Below, in pieces: positions 26,059 to 35,024 of a stretch of 57,212 nt of DNA (its first letter is position 1; every line of letters begins with the position of its first letter). The position numbers and the translations under genes are program-made. The stretch is from Burkholderiaceae bacterium (GTDB lineage: Bacteria; Pseudomonadota; Gammaproteobacteria; Burkholderiales; Burkholderiaceae_B), in NCBI GenBank assembly GCA_017983955.1, contig JAGOAJ010000020.1, positions 1 through 57,212 on the forward strand. The letters run 5' to 3'. The notes under the pieces were generated by a model. It ran no database searches. It saw only the letters and a list, made by a program, of their open reading frames with translations, and was not told where the DNA came from.

Positions 26059-27294
26059 ATGCAAGGCCTGCACCTTACCGCAGATTTATACCTATGTGCC
26101 GCAGACACGTCTTTGCTAATAGACGCCGATGCTTTAGCGGACTTGTGCCGCAATGAAACTATAGCCTCGGGTCTGACCCTGGTGGCGGAGAAGTGGTTTA
26201 CCTTTCCGGATTATCAGGGTGAGCCTGGCGGCGTGACCGGCATGTTGTTGTTGGCCGAGTCGCATTTGGCTATACATACTTGGCCAGAGCGCGGCGGCGT
26301 CACCCTGGACGTGTATGTCTGTAACTTCGAGGGCGATAACTCCTTGAAAGCCGAGCAGTTGATGGATGCCTTGGAAACGGCGTTCAAGCCTACTCAATTA
26401 CAGCGCAACCGCCTACAGCGCGGCGACGAAAATGGCCCAGTAGAAAACGGACAGCTGCTGTTGGAAAGCCTGAATGCCAATAGCGTGTATGGTTTCCGCT
26501 TTGATCGTCATGTCTTAAGTCAGCGCACACCCTACCAGCATCTGGAGTTATTGCAGTCTAGTGACCTGGGCCTGACCTTGCGCCTGGACGGCAGCATGAT
26601 GACTTCCGAGGCTGACGAATTTTTCTACCACGAAGCGTTAATCCATCCAGCCGCTGTCGCCCATCCAGCCCCACGTAATGCGCTAATCATAGGTGGTGGG
26701 GACGGTGGGGCACTGGAAGAGTTACTTAAGCACCCTTTGGATGCCGTTACCCTGATCGAGCTGGACTCAGCTGTGGTCGATGTGGCTCGCGAGCATTTGC
26801 ACAGCATACATAAGGGGGCATTTGACGACCCGCGGGTCACCATGCGTTTTGAAGACGGCGCAGCGTTTGTCACGGCTACTGATCAGCGTTTTGATTTGGT
26901 GTTCCTGGATCTGACCGATCCTGAAACGCCTGCGGGTCCTTTGTACACCCAGGCATTCTTTGAGCAATGCAAAGCCGTGTTGGCTCCGGGTGGCGCCTTG
27001 GTGCTGCATCTGGGCGCGCCATTCTACGAACCGGAACAGGTGCGCGAATTAAATGCCGCCGTGGCTGCAGCATTCAGCCAAGTGCGCGGTTACGGCCTGC
27101 ATATTCCCTTATACGGGTCTTATTGGGCGCTGACTGTGGCATCAAACGATCTGGATGCCAAGGCCATAGAAACGGCGGTTGTCCAGAAGCGCTTACAGGA
27201 ACGTGGCATAAATGACCTGAACTATTACAACGCTGAAGTTCATGGCGCGTTGTTCGCTTTGCCTAATTTCCACCGTAAGTTGGTGCAGGGGTAA
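26059..27294 (+). CDS. Fused S-adenosylmethionine decarboxylase / spermidine synthase
   Basis: 411-aa fusion catalysing two consecutive steps: SAM to decarboxylated SAM, then aminopropyl transfer to putrescine. Residues 1-~118 are a short class-1b SpeD unit: AESHLAIHTWPE carries the self-cleaving pyruvoyl serine (Ser68) and His73, and DVYVC carries Cys88, with the same 5- and 20-residue spacing as the Thermotoga enzyme (Ser63, His68, Cys83). Residues ~150-400 are SpeE: NALIIGGGDGGALEELLKHP (SAM loop), VTLIELDSAVVDVAREHL, and FDLVFLDLTDPETPAGPLYT with the catalytic Asp. SpeD-SpeE fusions are known in some proteobacteria. All catalytic positions are present, so both halves should be active. Product is a spermidine-type triamine by inference. 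Confidence 0.92.
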   Translation: MQGLHLTADLYLCAADTSLLIDADALADLCRNETIASGLTLVAEKWFTFPDYQGEPGGVTGMLLLAESHLAIHTWPERGGVTLDVYVCNFEGDNSLKAEQLMDALETAFKPTQLQRNRLQRGDENGPVENGQLLLESLNANSVYGFRFDRHVLSQRTPYQHLELLQSSDLGLTLRLDGSMMTSEADEFFYHEALIHPAAVAHPAPRNALIIGGGDGGALEELLKHPLDAVTLIELDSAVVDVAREHLHSIHKGAFDDPRVTMRFEDGAAFVTATDQRFDLVFLDLTDPETPAGPLYTQAFFEQCKAVLAPGGALVLHLGAPFYEPEQVRELNAAVAAAFSQVRGYGLHIPLYGSYWALTVASNDLDAKAIETAVVQKRLQERGINDLNYYNAEVHGALFALPNFHRKLVQG

Positions 27295-27308
27295 GTGTGT
27301 AGGGCGGC

Positions 27309-28106
27309 TTAATAGCCACCGCTAACTGTGTCAGGTTTCAAGTTCAGCCCGTGGACGTAACGCACGCCAGTATCCAATCGGCCATCGGGGTGCAAAGTTA
27401 ACCAGCGGTAGCCTGGGCCAGCGGCATCCAGGCTGAACTGGCTGCTGGCTGGCGTGAACTGCACACAGGTGGACGGGGTGGCTAGTAAACGTACTTCGCG
27501 ACCTTGTTGGGCATAGTGATGAACGCTGTCGTATTCCTGGTGCACATGGCCCCATAGCAAGGCGCGTACGTTTGGCAGATCCTCGATTACCTGCAATAAC
27601 TTCTGGCCATTGCTGACCATCATGGTATCCAGCCATTGGCTGCCTACAGCCACGGGGTTATGGTGCAGGGCCACTAAGATATGCTTGTTGCCCGCCTGTT
27701 GTGCCGCTGTTTTTAACAGAGCCAGTTGGTCAGGCTCCAGTGCGCCCGCATTCGAGCCAGGAATGATGGAGTCCAGTAAAACTATTCGCCAATTACCTAC
27801 ATCCGCTATCGTCTGGGCCTTATCTTGCCAGGCGTCGTGAAAATTGGCGCGTACATCGTGGTTGCCGGGTAGTCCGCGCAAGGGCGCGGGTATAGCTGCG
27901 GCTAACTGTAGAAAGCGTTGGTAGGCGGCAAGGCTGCCGTCCTGAGCAATATCGCCTGTAGCCAGTAGCAGATCCAGGCTAGGGTGGTGCACCGCAATGT
28001 CTTGCAGCACGGCGCGCAAACTCGCGTCGGTATTTACATTCAGCAACCGCCCTTCAGGATCGGCAAACAAATGCGGGTCGGTAAGCTGTACCAACGTGAC
28101 CGGCAT
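27309..28106 (-). CDS. cpdA: 3',5'-cyclic AMP phosphodiesterase CpdA
   Basis: Class III metallophosphodiesterase that hydrolyses cAMP. The motifs of the calcineurin-like fold are all present: VQLTDPHLF, LLLATGDIAQDG, LRGLPGNHDVR, VALHHNPV, LLWGHVHQEYD. Start set at the ATG giving MPVTLVQLTDPHL; the longer frame upstream reads across the divergent promoter region. 265 aa, same size as E. coli CpdA (275 aa). Divergent from an operon that encodes a class III cyclase and a cyclic-nucleotide-binding channel, which strengthens cAMP as its substrate. Ends 15 bases after the convergent speD-speE fusion. Confidence 0.88.
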   Translation of the reverse strand: MPVTLVQLTDPHLFADPEGRLLNVNTDASLRAVLQDIAVHHPSLDLLLATGDIAQDGSLAAYQRFLQLAAAIPAPLRGLPGNHDVRANFHDAWQDKAQTIADVGNWRIVLLDSIIPGSNAGALEPDQLALLKTAAQQAGNKHILVALHHNPVAVGSQWLDTMMVSNGQKLLQVIEDLPNVRALLWGHVHQEYDSVHHYAQQGREVRLLATPSTCVQFTPASSQFSLDAAGPGYRWLTLHPDGRLDTGVRYVHGLNLKPDTVSGGY

Positions 28107-28215
28107 ATTCAAATTAAGGTTAAGTTTCAAGGTATTACCACATTTAGCCCCAAAACAGGCCTGAATAAGCTGTAAACATTGCAACTTAACACAGCTTGAA
28201 GCAAAATGACCCGCT

Positions 28216-29625
28216 ATGACGACAATAACGATGAGAAAGACGGGGCGGGGGATGGCAATTAAGCAACCTAGTAGCGGCCGGCATAGACTTACGTGGCTGG
28301 TAGGGATAGGGATCAGCCTGATGCTAGGCGGCAATGCTGTGGCGCAGGTCGATAGCAGCCATCAGGCGACACTGAATCAAGCGTTGGAATGGATTAACGC
28401 CGGGCAAGCAGGTACGGCTTATAACCTATTGGCTCCTTTGGAAGCCGACCTGGCAGGCCAACCCGAATACGATTACTTGTTGGGGCAGTCTGCCTTGGGT
28501 GCGGGTCAGGCCACGCGTGCCGCCTTTGCCTTCGAGCGCTGTCTATCCGTCAACTCCTTGAATGGCTTGTGTCGTCTGGGTATGGCACGCGCCCATATTG
28601 CACTGACCGAAGTTGATAGTGCCCGGCTAGAGTTAAACACCATTGCCCAGTCGGCGCCGCCTGCCGAAGTAGAGCAGATTATTACGGATTATCTGGATGA
28701 ATTGACCGGTACGGAATCCGGTCATAGGGATACCCGTTTGCGTTCTTACGTGCAGTTGGGCGTGGGTTACGACAGCAATATTAATAATGCGACCTCGCAA
28801 AGCAGCCTAGCCATCCCGTTGTTTGACGACTTGGTCATGGGCTTAAGCCGTGAAGGGCGTAGCCGCGACAGCGGTTTTAATCAGGCAGCCTTCAACATAC
28901 GTTATTCCACCCCTATGGGCGATGGCAATTGGCGTTTTGTGGCTGATGGCAATCTGGCAGCGACCGGCAACTGGAATACCCATCGCTATAACACCGCGAT
29001 TGCCGATGTGGGCGTGGGCGCATCCTATAAAGCCTATCGTCATCAGTTCACCGGCAAAGTCCTGGGCCAGAACTACAACCTGGGCGGCCACAACTATCGA
29101 AATATGCTGGGTGTGCTGGGTCAATATGCCTATACGGTCTCTGATCAGGCTGAATTCAGCGGTTTTCTGCAGGCCAGCCAAATGCGCTACCCAGACATGC
29201 GCTTGCGTGATTCCCATCGTTATACCGGTGGCCTTTCTTGGGCCCAGGCCCTGGCAGCGAATCGGGCTGTGACCTATGCCAGCCTGTATGGCGGCTGGGA
29301 AGACACCATGCGCAGCAATGCCCCCGACAGCTACCAGCATAAATTTGCCGGACTGCGAATCGGCGGCATGTACATGGCCACGCCGCGCTTGCAATTGGAA
29401 GCCGGAGTAGGCGCGGAACGACGTCGCTACGACGGACAGGAAATCCTGTTTTTACGTCGCCGAACTGAAACCGCCTATGATGCCTACATGGGATTTAACT
29501 ATTCGCTGAATCGGAAATTGTCGCTACGGCCGCAGTATCGCTACGCGAAAACCGATTCATCCATACCGTTGCATGACTATCAGCGTCATACTTTTATAGT
29601 GAACCTGCGTTATGAACTATTCTAA
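28216..29625 (+). CDS. Outer-membrane beta-barrel protein with N-terminal TPR region (DUF560/Slam-like)
   Basis: 469 aa. A signal peptide follows a basic start (three in-frame ATGs at 28216, 28231 and 28252; the last gives a compact signal peptide, none has a textbook ribosome site). Residues ~45-165 form TPR-like helices (LNQALEWINAGQAGTAYNLLAPLEADLAGQPEYDYLLGQSALGAGQATRAAFAFERCL). The remainder is a series of amphipathic strands starting with YVQLGVGYDSNINNAT, a hallmark of TPR-barrel proteins of the DUF560 (surface lipoprotein assembly modifier) group, and ends in a C-terminal strand VNLRYELF with terminal Phe as expected for BAM insertion. Overlaps the next gene (FecR-domain) by 14 bases, so it may export or anchor that protein. 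First gene of the operon. Confidence 0.75.
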   Translation: MTTITMRKTGRGMAIKQPSSGRHRLTWLVGIGISLMLGGNAVAQVDSSHQATLNQALEWINAGQAGTAYNLLAPLEADLAGQPEYDYLLGQSALGAGQATRAAFAFERCLSVNSLNGLCRLGMARAHIALTEVDSARLELNTIAQSAPPAEVEQIITDYLDELTGTESGHRDTRLRSYVQLGVGYDSNINNATSQSSLAIPLFDDLVMGLSREGRSRDSGFNQAAFNIRYSTPMGDGNWRFVADGNLAATGNWNTHRYNTAIADVGVGASYKAYRHQFTGKVLGQNYNLGGHNYRNMLGVLGQYAYTVSDQAEFSGFLQASQMRYPDMRLRDSHRYTGGLSWAQALAANRAVTYASLYGGWEDTMRSNAPDSYQHKFAGLRIGGMYMATPRLQLEAGVGAERRRYDGQEILFLRRRTETAYDAYMGFNYSLNRKLSLRPQYRYAKTDSSIPLHDYQRHTFIVNLRYELF

Positions 29626-31111
29626 ATTTGCTGGTTTAGGTTGGCGTCAGTGCCAGCTATGGCTGCTATCGCTAGCCTGTTTGTTTTTACTGAATGGCCA
29701 GGCACTGGCCGAAGTGGCAGCCAATGTCAGCTTCGTCAGTGGCGTGGTCACAGCCAGCACCAGCGGCGCTAGCGCACGCGAACTGGCCAAAGGTAACGAC
29801 ATTTTTAGTGGCGACAGCATAGACACCGCCGACAACGGCCGCATACAAATGCGCTTTACCGATGGTGGCCTGGTTTCCCTGATGCCGCGCACCACATTTT
29901 CCGTGGATGAATACCTGCACGAAGGGAAATCCGCCGAAGACGGATCGTTGGTATTTGGCATGTTGCGTGGTGGTATGCGCACCATTACCGGTTCCATCGG
30001 CAAGATCAAGCACGAAAACTATGAACTGAAAACCCCGGTGGCTACCTTAGGGATACGCGGCACGGAATACGTTGCCGTCATAGGACCGCCTGACACCTTG
30101 CGTGTGCATGTGGGCAAGGGCAAGGTCGTTATTACCAACGATCATGGCACGCTGGAAGTACCCGAAGGTCGCAATGCCGTGGTCGTTCTGGGCAGCGCTC
30201 CAGAGTTTTCTGATCAAGGCCCGCAGTATTTGGCCGCTGGCATTGGCGGGGATAAGGCCTTGATAGCCGGGCTAATCGACCAAGATCCGTATGGGGTTGA
30301 TGTGACTTTGGATATGCCAACGGCGTTTGACGAGGCGCAGCGCTTGGCAAGTAATCCTCCACCAGGAGTCACCCCGCCTACAGGGCCTGTTGCTCCTCCA
30401 GTAACACCACCTGCTCCGCCTGTATCACCCATACCGCCTAGTGGTCCGGGTTATTTGATGGCTGGATATACAGATTTTGGATCAGGGTCTATGTCTCCAT
30501 TTAGTTCAGGGGCAACAACGTTTACCGCTACCTTTGACCAGGCCACAGGCGCTTTGCTGGATGTTATAGATTCGAATACTACCTTTGGTAGTTTGACGAC
30601 GGGTAATGTAGGATATTTGGGCGGTAACATTAGTTGGGGGGAGTTTAATGCAGGTACGGGAACTCTGTTTAATCAGTCCATATCCGGTATTAGCCCTTAT
30701 GTGACTGGTTCCGCTGTACAAACTTTGCCGACAGGAAGCCTTGGCTATAGTCTCGCGGACCCCACACATGCTACGCTTGCGCGTGGTAGTTTCGGCAGTA
30801 TAGGAACCTTGGATTCGTTCAACCTGATGATTGATGTTACGAATCTCAACTATAACTTCAACATGGGGCTGGTCATGACTGCCGATACGTTTACAGCAGC
30901 AGGCAGCGGCAGCCTTGCTTCAGGATTTCAGGATAATTTTTCCCTTACCGGAAATAGCGTTAATCAGAACGGTTCGGATTGCATGAGCAATGGTTGCACC
31001 TTCAATGCCAGCGGCTTCTTAGCGGGCCCCAATGCTGAACAGGCTGGCGTAAGTTATAACCTCAATACCGGGTTTGAGCCAATTACCGGCGCAGCAGCCC
31101 TAAGCCGCTAA
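29612..31111 (+). CDS. Secreted FecR-domain protein with Gly/Thr-rich C-terminal barrel-like domain
   Basis: 499 aa with a signal peptide ending QALAE. The FecR (LysM-like) fold spans residues ~37-210: GVVTASTSGASARELAKGNDIFSGDSIDTADNGRIQMRFTDGGLVSLMPRTTFSVDEY and VATLGIRGTEYVAVI. A Pro-rich linker (about 250-280, PPGVTPPTGPVAPPVTPPAP) leads to a beta-rich C-terminus that ends GFLAGPNAEQAGVSYNLNTGFEPITGAAAL, resembling the barrel of transferrin-binding-protein-B-like solute-binding domains. FecR/CHASE2-cyclase pairs occur widely; the FecR protein is likely the periplasmic or surface ligand-sensing partner. Four bases before the cyclase gene. Confidence 0.8.
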   Translation: MNYSKFAGLGWRQCQLWLLSLACLFLLNGQALAEVAANVSFVSGVVTASTSGASARELAKGNDIFSGDSIDTADNGRIQMRFTDGGLVSLMPRTTFSVDEYLHEGKSAEDGSLVFGMLRGGMRTITGSIGKIKHENYELKTPVATLGIRGTEYVAVIGPPDTLRVHVGKGKVVITNDHGTLEVPEGRNAVVVLGSAPEFSDQGPQYLAAGIGGDKALIAGLIDQDPYGVDVTLDMPTAFDEAQRLASNPPPGVTPPTGPVAPPVTPPAPPVSPIPPSGPGYLMAGYTDFGSGSMSPFSSGATTFTATFDQATGALLDVIDSNTTFGSLTTGNVGYLGGNISWGEFNAGTGTLFNQSISGISPYVTGSAVQTLPTGSLGYSLADPTHATLARGSFGSIGTLDSFNLMIDVTNLNYNFNMGLVMTADTFTAAGSGSLASGFQDNFSLTGNSVNQNGSDCMSNGCTFNASGFLAGPNAEQAGVSYNLNTGFEPITGAAALSR

Positions 31112-31115
31112 CCCT

Positions 31116-33389
31116 ATGTCCCAGGCCAGCCTCATCCGGGCCAGTCGCAACAACGCTGTAGTCAATGCACTGCGGCGTTACTGGCCCGGCTGGCTGGGTT
31201 TACTGCTAGTGGCGGCCTTGCTGGCCACCCATCTACTCGCCTCCCACAACCCCGCTCACAGCGGGGCGCTAAATCGACTGGACGCCTTGCTGTACGACTG
31301 GCGCTTCCAGTTACTTCCACCGCAACGGCCCGCCCGTTTACCCATAGTCATTGTTGATCTGGACGAAGCCACTCAGCGTCGCGAGGGGCGTTGGCCCTGG
31401 GACAGGGCCAAGGTAGCCGATTTGGTACTGGCCTTGCAGCAGCACGGTGCTGGCCTGATCGGGTTTGACGTGGTGTTTTCCGAACCCGGTGTTAATCCGG
31501 CTCAAGTCCTGCTGGCTGCGCCTGATCTACACTCCAACACCCGGCAGGCTTTGCGGCAATTGCTTCCTGATTTTGATGGCGATAGCACCTTGGCGGCTAC
31601 GTTAGGCAGCAATGTCTTGCTGGGCTATTTCTTCCATGCTGACGGCGGCAAGGTGGGGGCTTTGCCGTTTCCTTTTCTGGAACTGCCTGAACAGGATATC
31701 GCCCGATCAGCCCTAATCAGTCTGCCGGATTACACCAGCAACCTGCACTTATTGACTGAAAACGCATTAAGCAGCGGCTTTGTGGTGGCCGTGCCTGATG
31801 CCGACGGCATAGTGCGGCGCATGCCGCTGGCCATGCGCTATAACAACGGCGTGTATGCATCACTAACACTGGAAATGGCACGGGTGGCGCTGGGTGCGCC
31901 TTGGATCAGGCTGGCTCAGGCTGAAAACGGTGGTCAGGTGGTGGCTACCAGCCTACAAATAGGCAAGCATGTGCAGGTGCCTGTCGATGGCCGCGCCCAG
32001 ATGTTGGTGCCTTATCGTGGCAGGGCGGGGTCTTACCCGTCTATCTCCGCCACTGGCATATTGCGTGGCGATGCCCCGGCTGAACAGCTGCAGGCGCTGG
32101 ATGGGGCTTTGGTGCTGGTGGGGACATCGGCGCTGGGTTTAAGTGATCTGCGCACGGTTCCCTTGCAAACCGGCTATCCGGGGGTCGAGGTACACGCCAA
32201 TGTACTGGATACTATTTTGCAGGCAGCCTTGGGTGAAAATACCTTTTATCAGCAGCCGGACTGGGAGCCGGGCGCCACATTATTGATGTTGGTGTTGTCG
32301 GGCGTGCTGCTGGCCTTACTATTGCCTGGTCGCTCGCCTGTGTTGATGTTGCTGATGTCGGGTGGCTGGCTGGTGCTTATTGTTGGCGCTAACCTGATGT
32401 TGTGGCGCTATGCGCATTTTGCCTTGCCCTTGTCTATGCAGGTGTTGATGGTGTTGGCGTTGACGGGTTTTAATATTGCGGCCGGCTATTTAAAAACGAA
32501 TCGTCAGAAACGCGCCATACAAACCTTGTTTGGCGAGTACGTGCCAGCCGCCTATGTAGAGCGCATGGTGGCCCACCCTGATCTGGTTTCGCTAGAGGGC
32601 GAGCAGCGCGAAATGACGGTGTTGTTTGCCGATGTGCTGAACTTTACCGCCATGTCAGAAGCCTTGTCGGCGACCGAACTTAAAGATTTGTTGAATCGCT
32701 ATTTGACCGCAGTCACCCAGGTGATCTTCGAGCATAGCGGCACCATTGATAAGTACGTGGGCGATATGGTGATGGCATTTTGGAATGCGCCGCTGGATGA
32801 TGCCAGCCACGCCAACCATGCGGTAGGCGCGGCTTTGCAAATGCAGCAGCGCATGACCAGCTTGCGGGCAGCATTCCAGCAGGACGGCTTGCCCGTATTC
32901 GATATCGGCATAGGTTTGAATACCGGTTTGATGAATGTGGGCGACATGGGTTCCAGCTACCGGCGTGCCTATACGGTTATGGGCGATGCGGTCAACCTGG
33001 GCGCTCGCCTGGAAGGGGTAACCCGCTTTTATGGTTCAGGCATATTGGTCAGCGACGCCACGCGTCAGCAGGCCAGCGAATTTTTATATTGCCCGGTGGA
33101 CCGTATACGGGTCAAGGGCAAACGCGAAGCTATCGATATCTACGAACCGCTATGCCGACAGGATCAGGCCCCGCCTGAACTGATTCAGCACATGCACGTG
33201 TTTCAACAGGCTCTGGAACATTATCGTGAACGGCGCTGGGTAGACGCCCGCGAATTGTTGACTCAGTTGTTGCAACAGGACGAGGCACGTCGTGCCTTGT
33301 ATGCTTTGTATCTTCAGCGTATGGCCAGCACTGACCCAGCAAGTCTGCCGCTATACTGGGACGCTGTCTACGATCACGAGAATAAATAA
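31116..33389 (+). CDS. CHASE2-domain class III adenylate cyclase
   Basis: 757-aa membrane sensor cyclase. One N-terminal helix (WPGWLGLLLVAALLATHLLA), a periplasmic CHASE2 domain (~45-375, with RLDALLYDWRFQLLPP, PIVIVDLDEATQRREGRWPWDRA and GFDVVFSEP), three more helices (~385-455), then the cyclase domain (~490-670). Catalytic features are complete: metal Asp in VLFADVLNFTAMSE (near 503) and in DKYVGDMVMAFW (near 546), purine-specifying Asp and transition-state Asn/Arg in VMGDAVNLGARLEGV (near 621). The Lys/Asp pair predicts ATP, hence cAMP. The stop TAA overlaps the ATG of the channel gene by one base. Confidence 0.92.
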   Translation: MSQASLIRASRNNAVVNALRRYWPGWLGLLLVAALLATHLLASHNPAHSGALNRLDALLYDWRFQLLPPQRPARLPIVIVDLDEATQRREGRWPWDRAKVADLVLALQQHGAGLIGFDVVFSEPGVNPAQVLLAAPDLHSNTRQALRQLLPDFDGDSTLAATLGSNVLLGYFFHADGGKVGALPFPFLELPEQDIARSALISLPDYTSNLHLLTENALSSGFVVAVPDADGIVRRMPLAMRYNNGVYASLTLEMARVALGAPWIRLAQAENGGQVVATSLQIGKHVQVPVDGRAQMLVPYRGRAGSYPSISATGILRGDAPAEQLQALDGALVLVGTSALGLSDLRTVPLQTGYPGVEVHANVLDTILQAALGENTFYQQPDWEPGATLLMLVLSGVLLALLLPGRSPVLMLLMSGGWLVLIVGANLMLWRYAHFALPLSMQVLMVLALTGFNIAAGYLKTNRQKRAIQTLFGEYVPAAYVERMVAHPDLVSLEGEQREMTVLFADVLNFTAMSEALSATELKDLLNRYLTAVTQVIFEHSGTIDKYVGDMVMAFWNAPLDDASHANHAVGAALQMQQRMTSLRAAFQQDGLPVFDIGIGLNTGLMNVGDMGSSYRRAYTVMGDAVNLGARLEGVTRFYGSGILVSDATRQQASEFLYCPVDRIRVKGKREAIDIYEPLCRQDQAPPELIQHMHVFQQALEHYRERRWVDARELLTQLLQQDEARRALYALYLQRMASTDPASLPLYWDAVYDHENK

Positions 33390-34900
33390 TGACAGATTTC
33401 CTCGCTAATTTTACGGTGTCCTTGCACGCCGCCTGGATGCCGCACTACTTGCCCATGATGGCCTGCGTGGTCGTGCTGGGTTTCATCTTGATGCGCACTA
33501 CGCGTAGGGCATTGTTGTTTACAGTGCAGATGCTAGTGCTGTTCTTGTGCTTGGTGCTGGGCAGTGCCGTGGCCGCCAGTTTGCACGCAGCAGACATTGC
33601 ACAGGCGCTTAGCCAATTGGCTACTTTGGTGCTGGGCATGACGCTGATCCGCCAGGGTGGCCTGACGATGTTCCGGTTGGTGGTGCCCAAGCTAGGCCTG
33701 CATCCGCCACGCATACTTGAAGAACTATTGATTTTACTGGCCTATGTCGCCTGGATTTTGGTGCGCCTGTCCGCGGGCGGGTTAGACCTGGGCAGCCTGG
33801 TGGCCAGTACGGCAGTGATCACGGCCGTGCTGGCATTTGCCATGCAGGACACGCTGGGCAACATCCTGGCCGGATTGGCATTGCAACTGGATCATTCTGT
33901 CCACATAGGCGACTGGATACTGATCGAAGATATCAGCGGTCAGGTAGAGCAGGTGCAATGGCGGCACACGGCCATACGTACCTTATTTGGCGAGTTGGTA
34001 TTGGTGCCCAACAGCCAGTTAATGAAATCACGTGTCATGTTGACTGGCGGGCAGTCCGCGCCGCGCCGACTGCGTACAGTCAAATTTTATGGCAGCTTGG
34101 ATTTGTCGCCTGGATTGGTAATTTCCGAGGTGCAAAAGGCCTTGGCTAGTGCCGACTTGCCTAGTGTGGATAAGGGGGCCGGTCCAGAGTGTTTTGTGCT
34201 GGATTTTAACCACGGCATGGTGGAGTACGCCGTACGCTATTGGTTGATTAATCCCAAGGTGCCAGGCAGTACGGATTCCTTGGTACGCCAGCACGTGCAT
34301 GCCTTATTTCGTCGCAGACGCTGGCGCATGGCGGCACCTACTCAGGATGTGAACCTGGGGCGTGTCAATTCGCATCGCGAACATGAACCTACCCATTCAG
34401 GCCTAGCCTCCAGCGTTGATATCGTGCGTAGCTTGCCTTTGTTCGAACCACTGAACGATGACGAAGTTCGGCAGCTAGCCGTTGGCTTGCGTGTCATTCC
34501 TTATGTGGCGGGCAGTCTAATTACCCGCCAACACGACATTGGCGATTGTTTGTATATTTTGCTGTCCGGCAAGGTGGATGTCTGGCTGGAAGATAAGGGT
34601 AAACGGCATGCGCTGGCGGTGCTGGAACCCTTGCAAATTATGGGTGAAACCAGCTTGCTGACAGGTGAACCCCGTAGCGCTACCCTGACTGCTCGTAGTG
34701 ACGTTGAATGCTATGTCATCAATCAGGATGACTTTCAGCATACCCTGCGTAATCGCCCTGAGCTAGCCGATTCCTTTGCCCAGTTGTTGACCGATAGGCT
34801 GCAGGAACGCACCGCATTACGTGAAAAAATGCTGCAGCCTCAGGTGATCCAGCAGCAAGCCGCCATACTGACCCGTATACGCAGTCTGTTCGGCCTGTAG
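33389..34900 (+). CDS. MscS-family channel with C-terminal cyclic-nucleotide-binding domain
   Basis: 503 aa. Four membrane helices in the N-terminal third end in the pore-lining, Gly/Ala-rich TM3-like segment SLVASTAVITAVLAFAMQDTLGNILAGLALQLDHSVHIGDWILIEDISGQVEQVQWRHTAIRTL, the MscS core. The C-terminal cNBD (~345-470) contains GDCLYILLSGKVDVWLE and MGETSLLTGEPRSATLTA (near 418) with the phosphate-binding Arg in the PRSAT cassette, all residues of a working site. This is the architecture of bacterial cyclic-nucleotide-gated (bCNG) channels, of which a few have been shown to respond to cAMP rather than tension. The preceding gene encodes a cyclase and the operon faces cpdA, so cAMP is the likely ligand. 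Confidence 0.9.
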   Translation: MTDFLANFTVSLHAAWMPHYLPMMACVVVLGFILMRTTRRALLFTVQMLVLFLCLVLGSAVAASLHAADIAQALSQLATLVLGMTLIRQGGLTMFRLVVPKLGLHPPRILEELLILLAYVAWILVRLSAGGLDLGSLVASTAVITAVLAFAMQDTLGNILAGLALQLDHSVHIGDWILIEDISGQVEQVQWRHTAIRTLFGELVLVPNSQLMKSRVMLTGGQSAPRRLRTVKFYGSLDLSPGLVISEVQKALASADLPSVDKGAGPECFVLDFNHGMVEYAVRYWLINPKVPGSTDSLVRQHVHALFRRRRWRMAAPTQDVNLGRVNSHREHEPTHSGLASSVDIVRSLPLFEPLNDDEVRQLAVGLRVIPYVAGSLITRQHDIGDCLYILLSGKVDVWLEDKGKRHALAVLEPLQIMGETSLLTGEPRSATLTARSDVECYVINQDDFQHTLRNRPELADSFAQLLTDRLQERTALREKMLQPQVIQQQAAILTRIRSLFGL

Positions 34901-35024
34901 CGCTTAGGCGGCTTAAGTCGTATTTTTTGCCCATACTGTCTGTTTAGACGGGGACAAGCCATCTGCCACTGCGTATGATCATTCGATCTTTGGCTGCCTG
35001 CTATCGTAGGCTTAAGGGTGCAAA

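Noticed and set aside
28107-28334. N-terminal extension of CpdA
   Set aside because: The 76 extra residues are hydrophobic and lack family similarity, and the stretch is the divergent promoter region overlapping the start of the barrel-protein gene.
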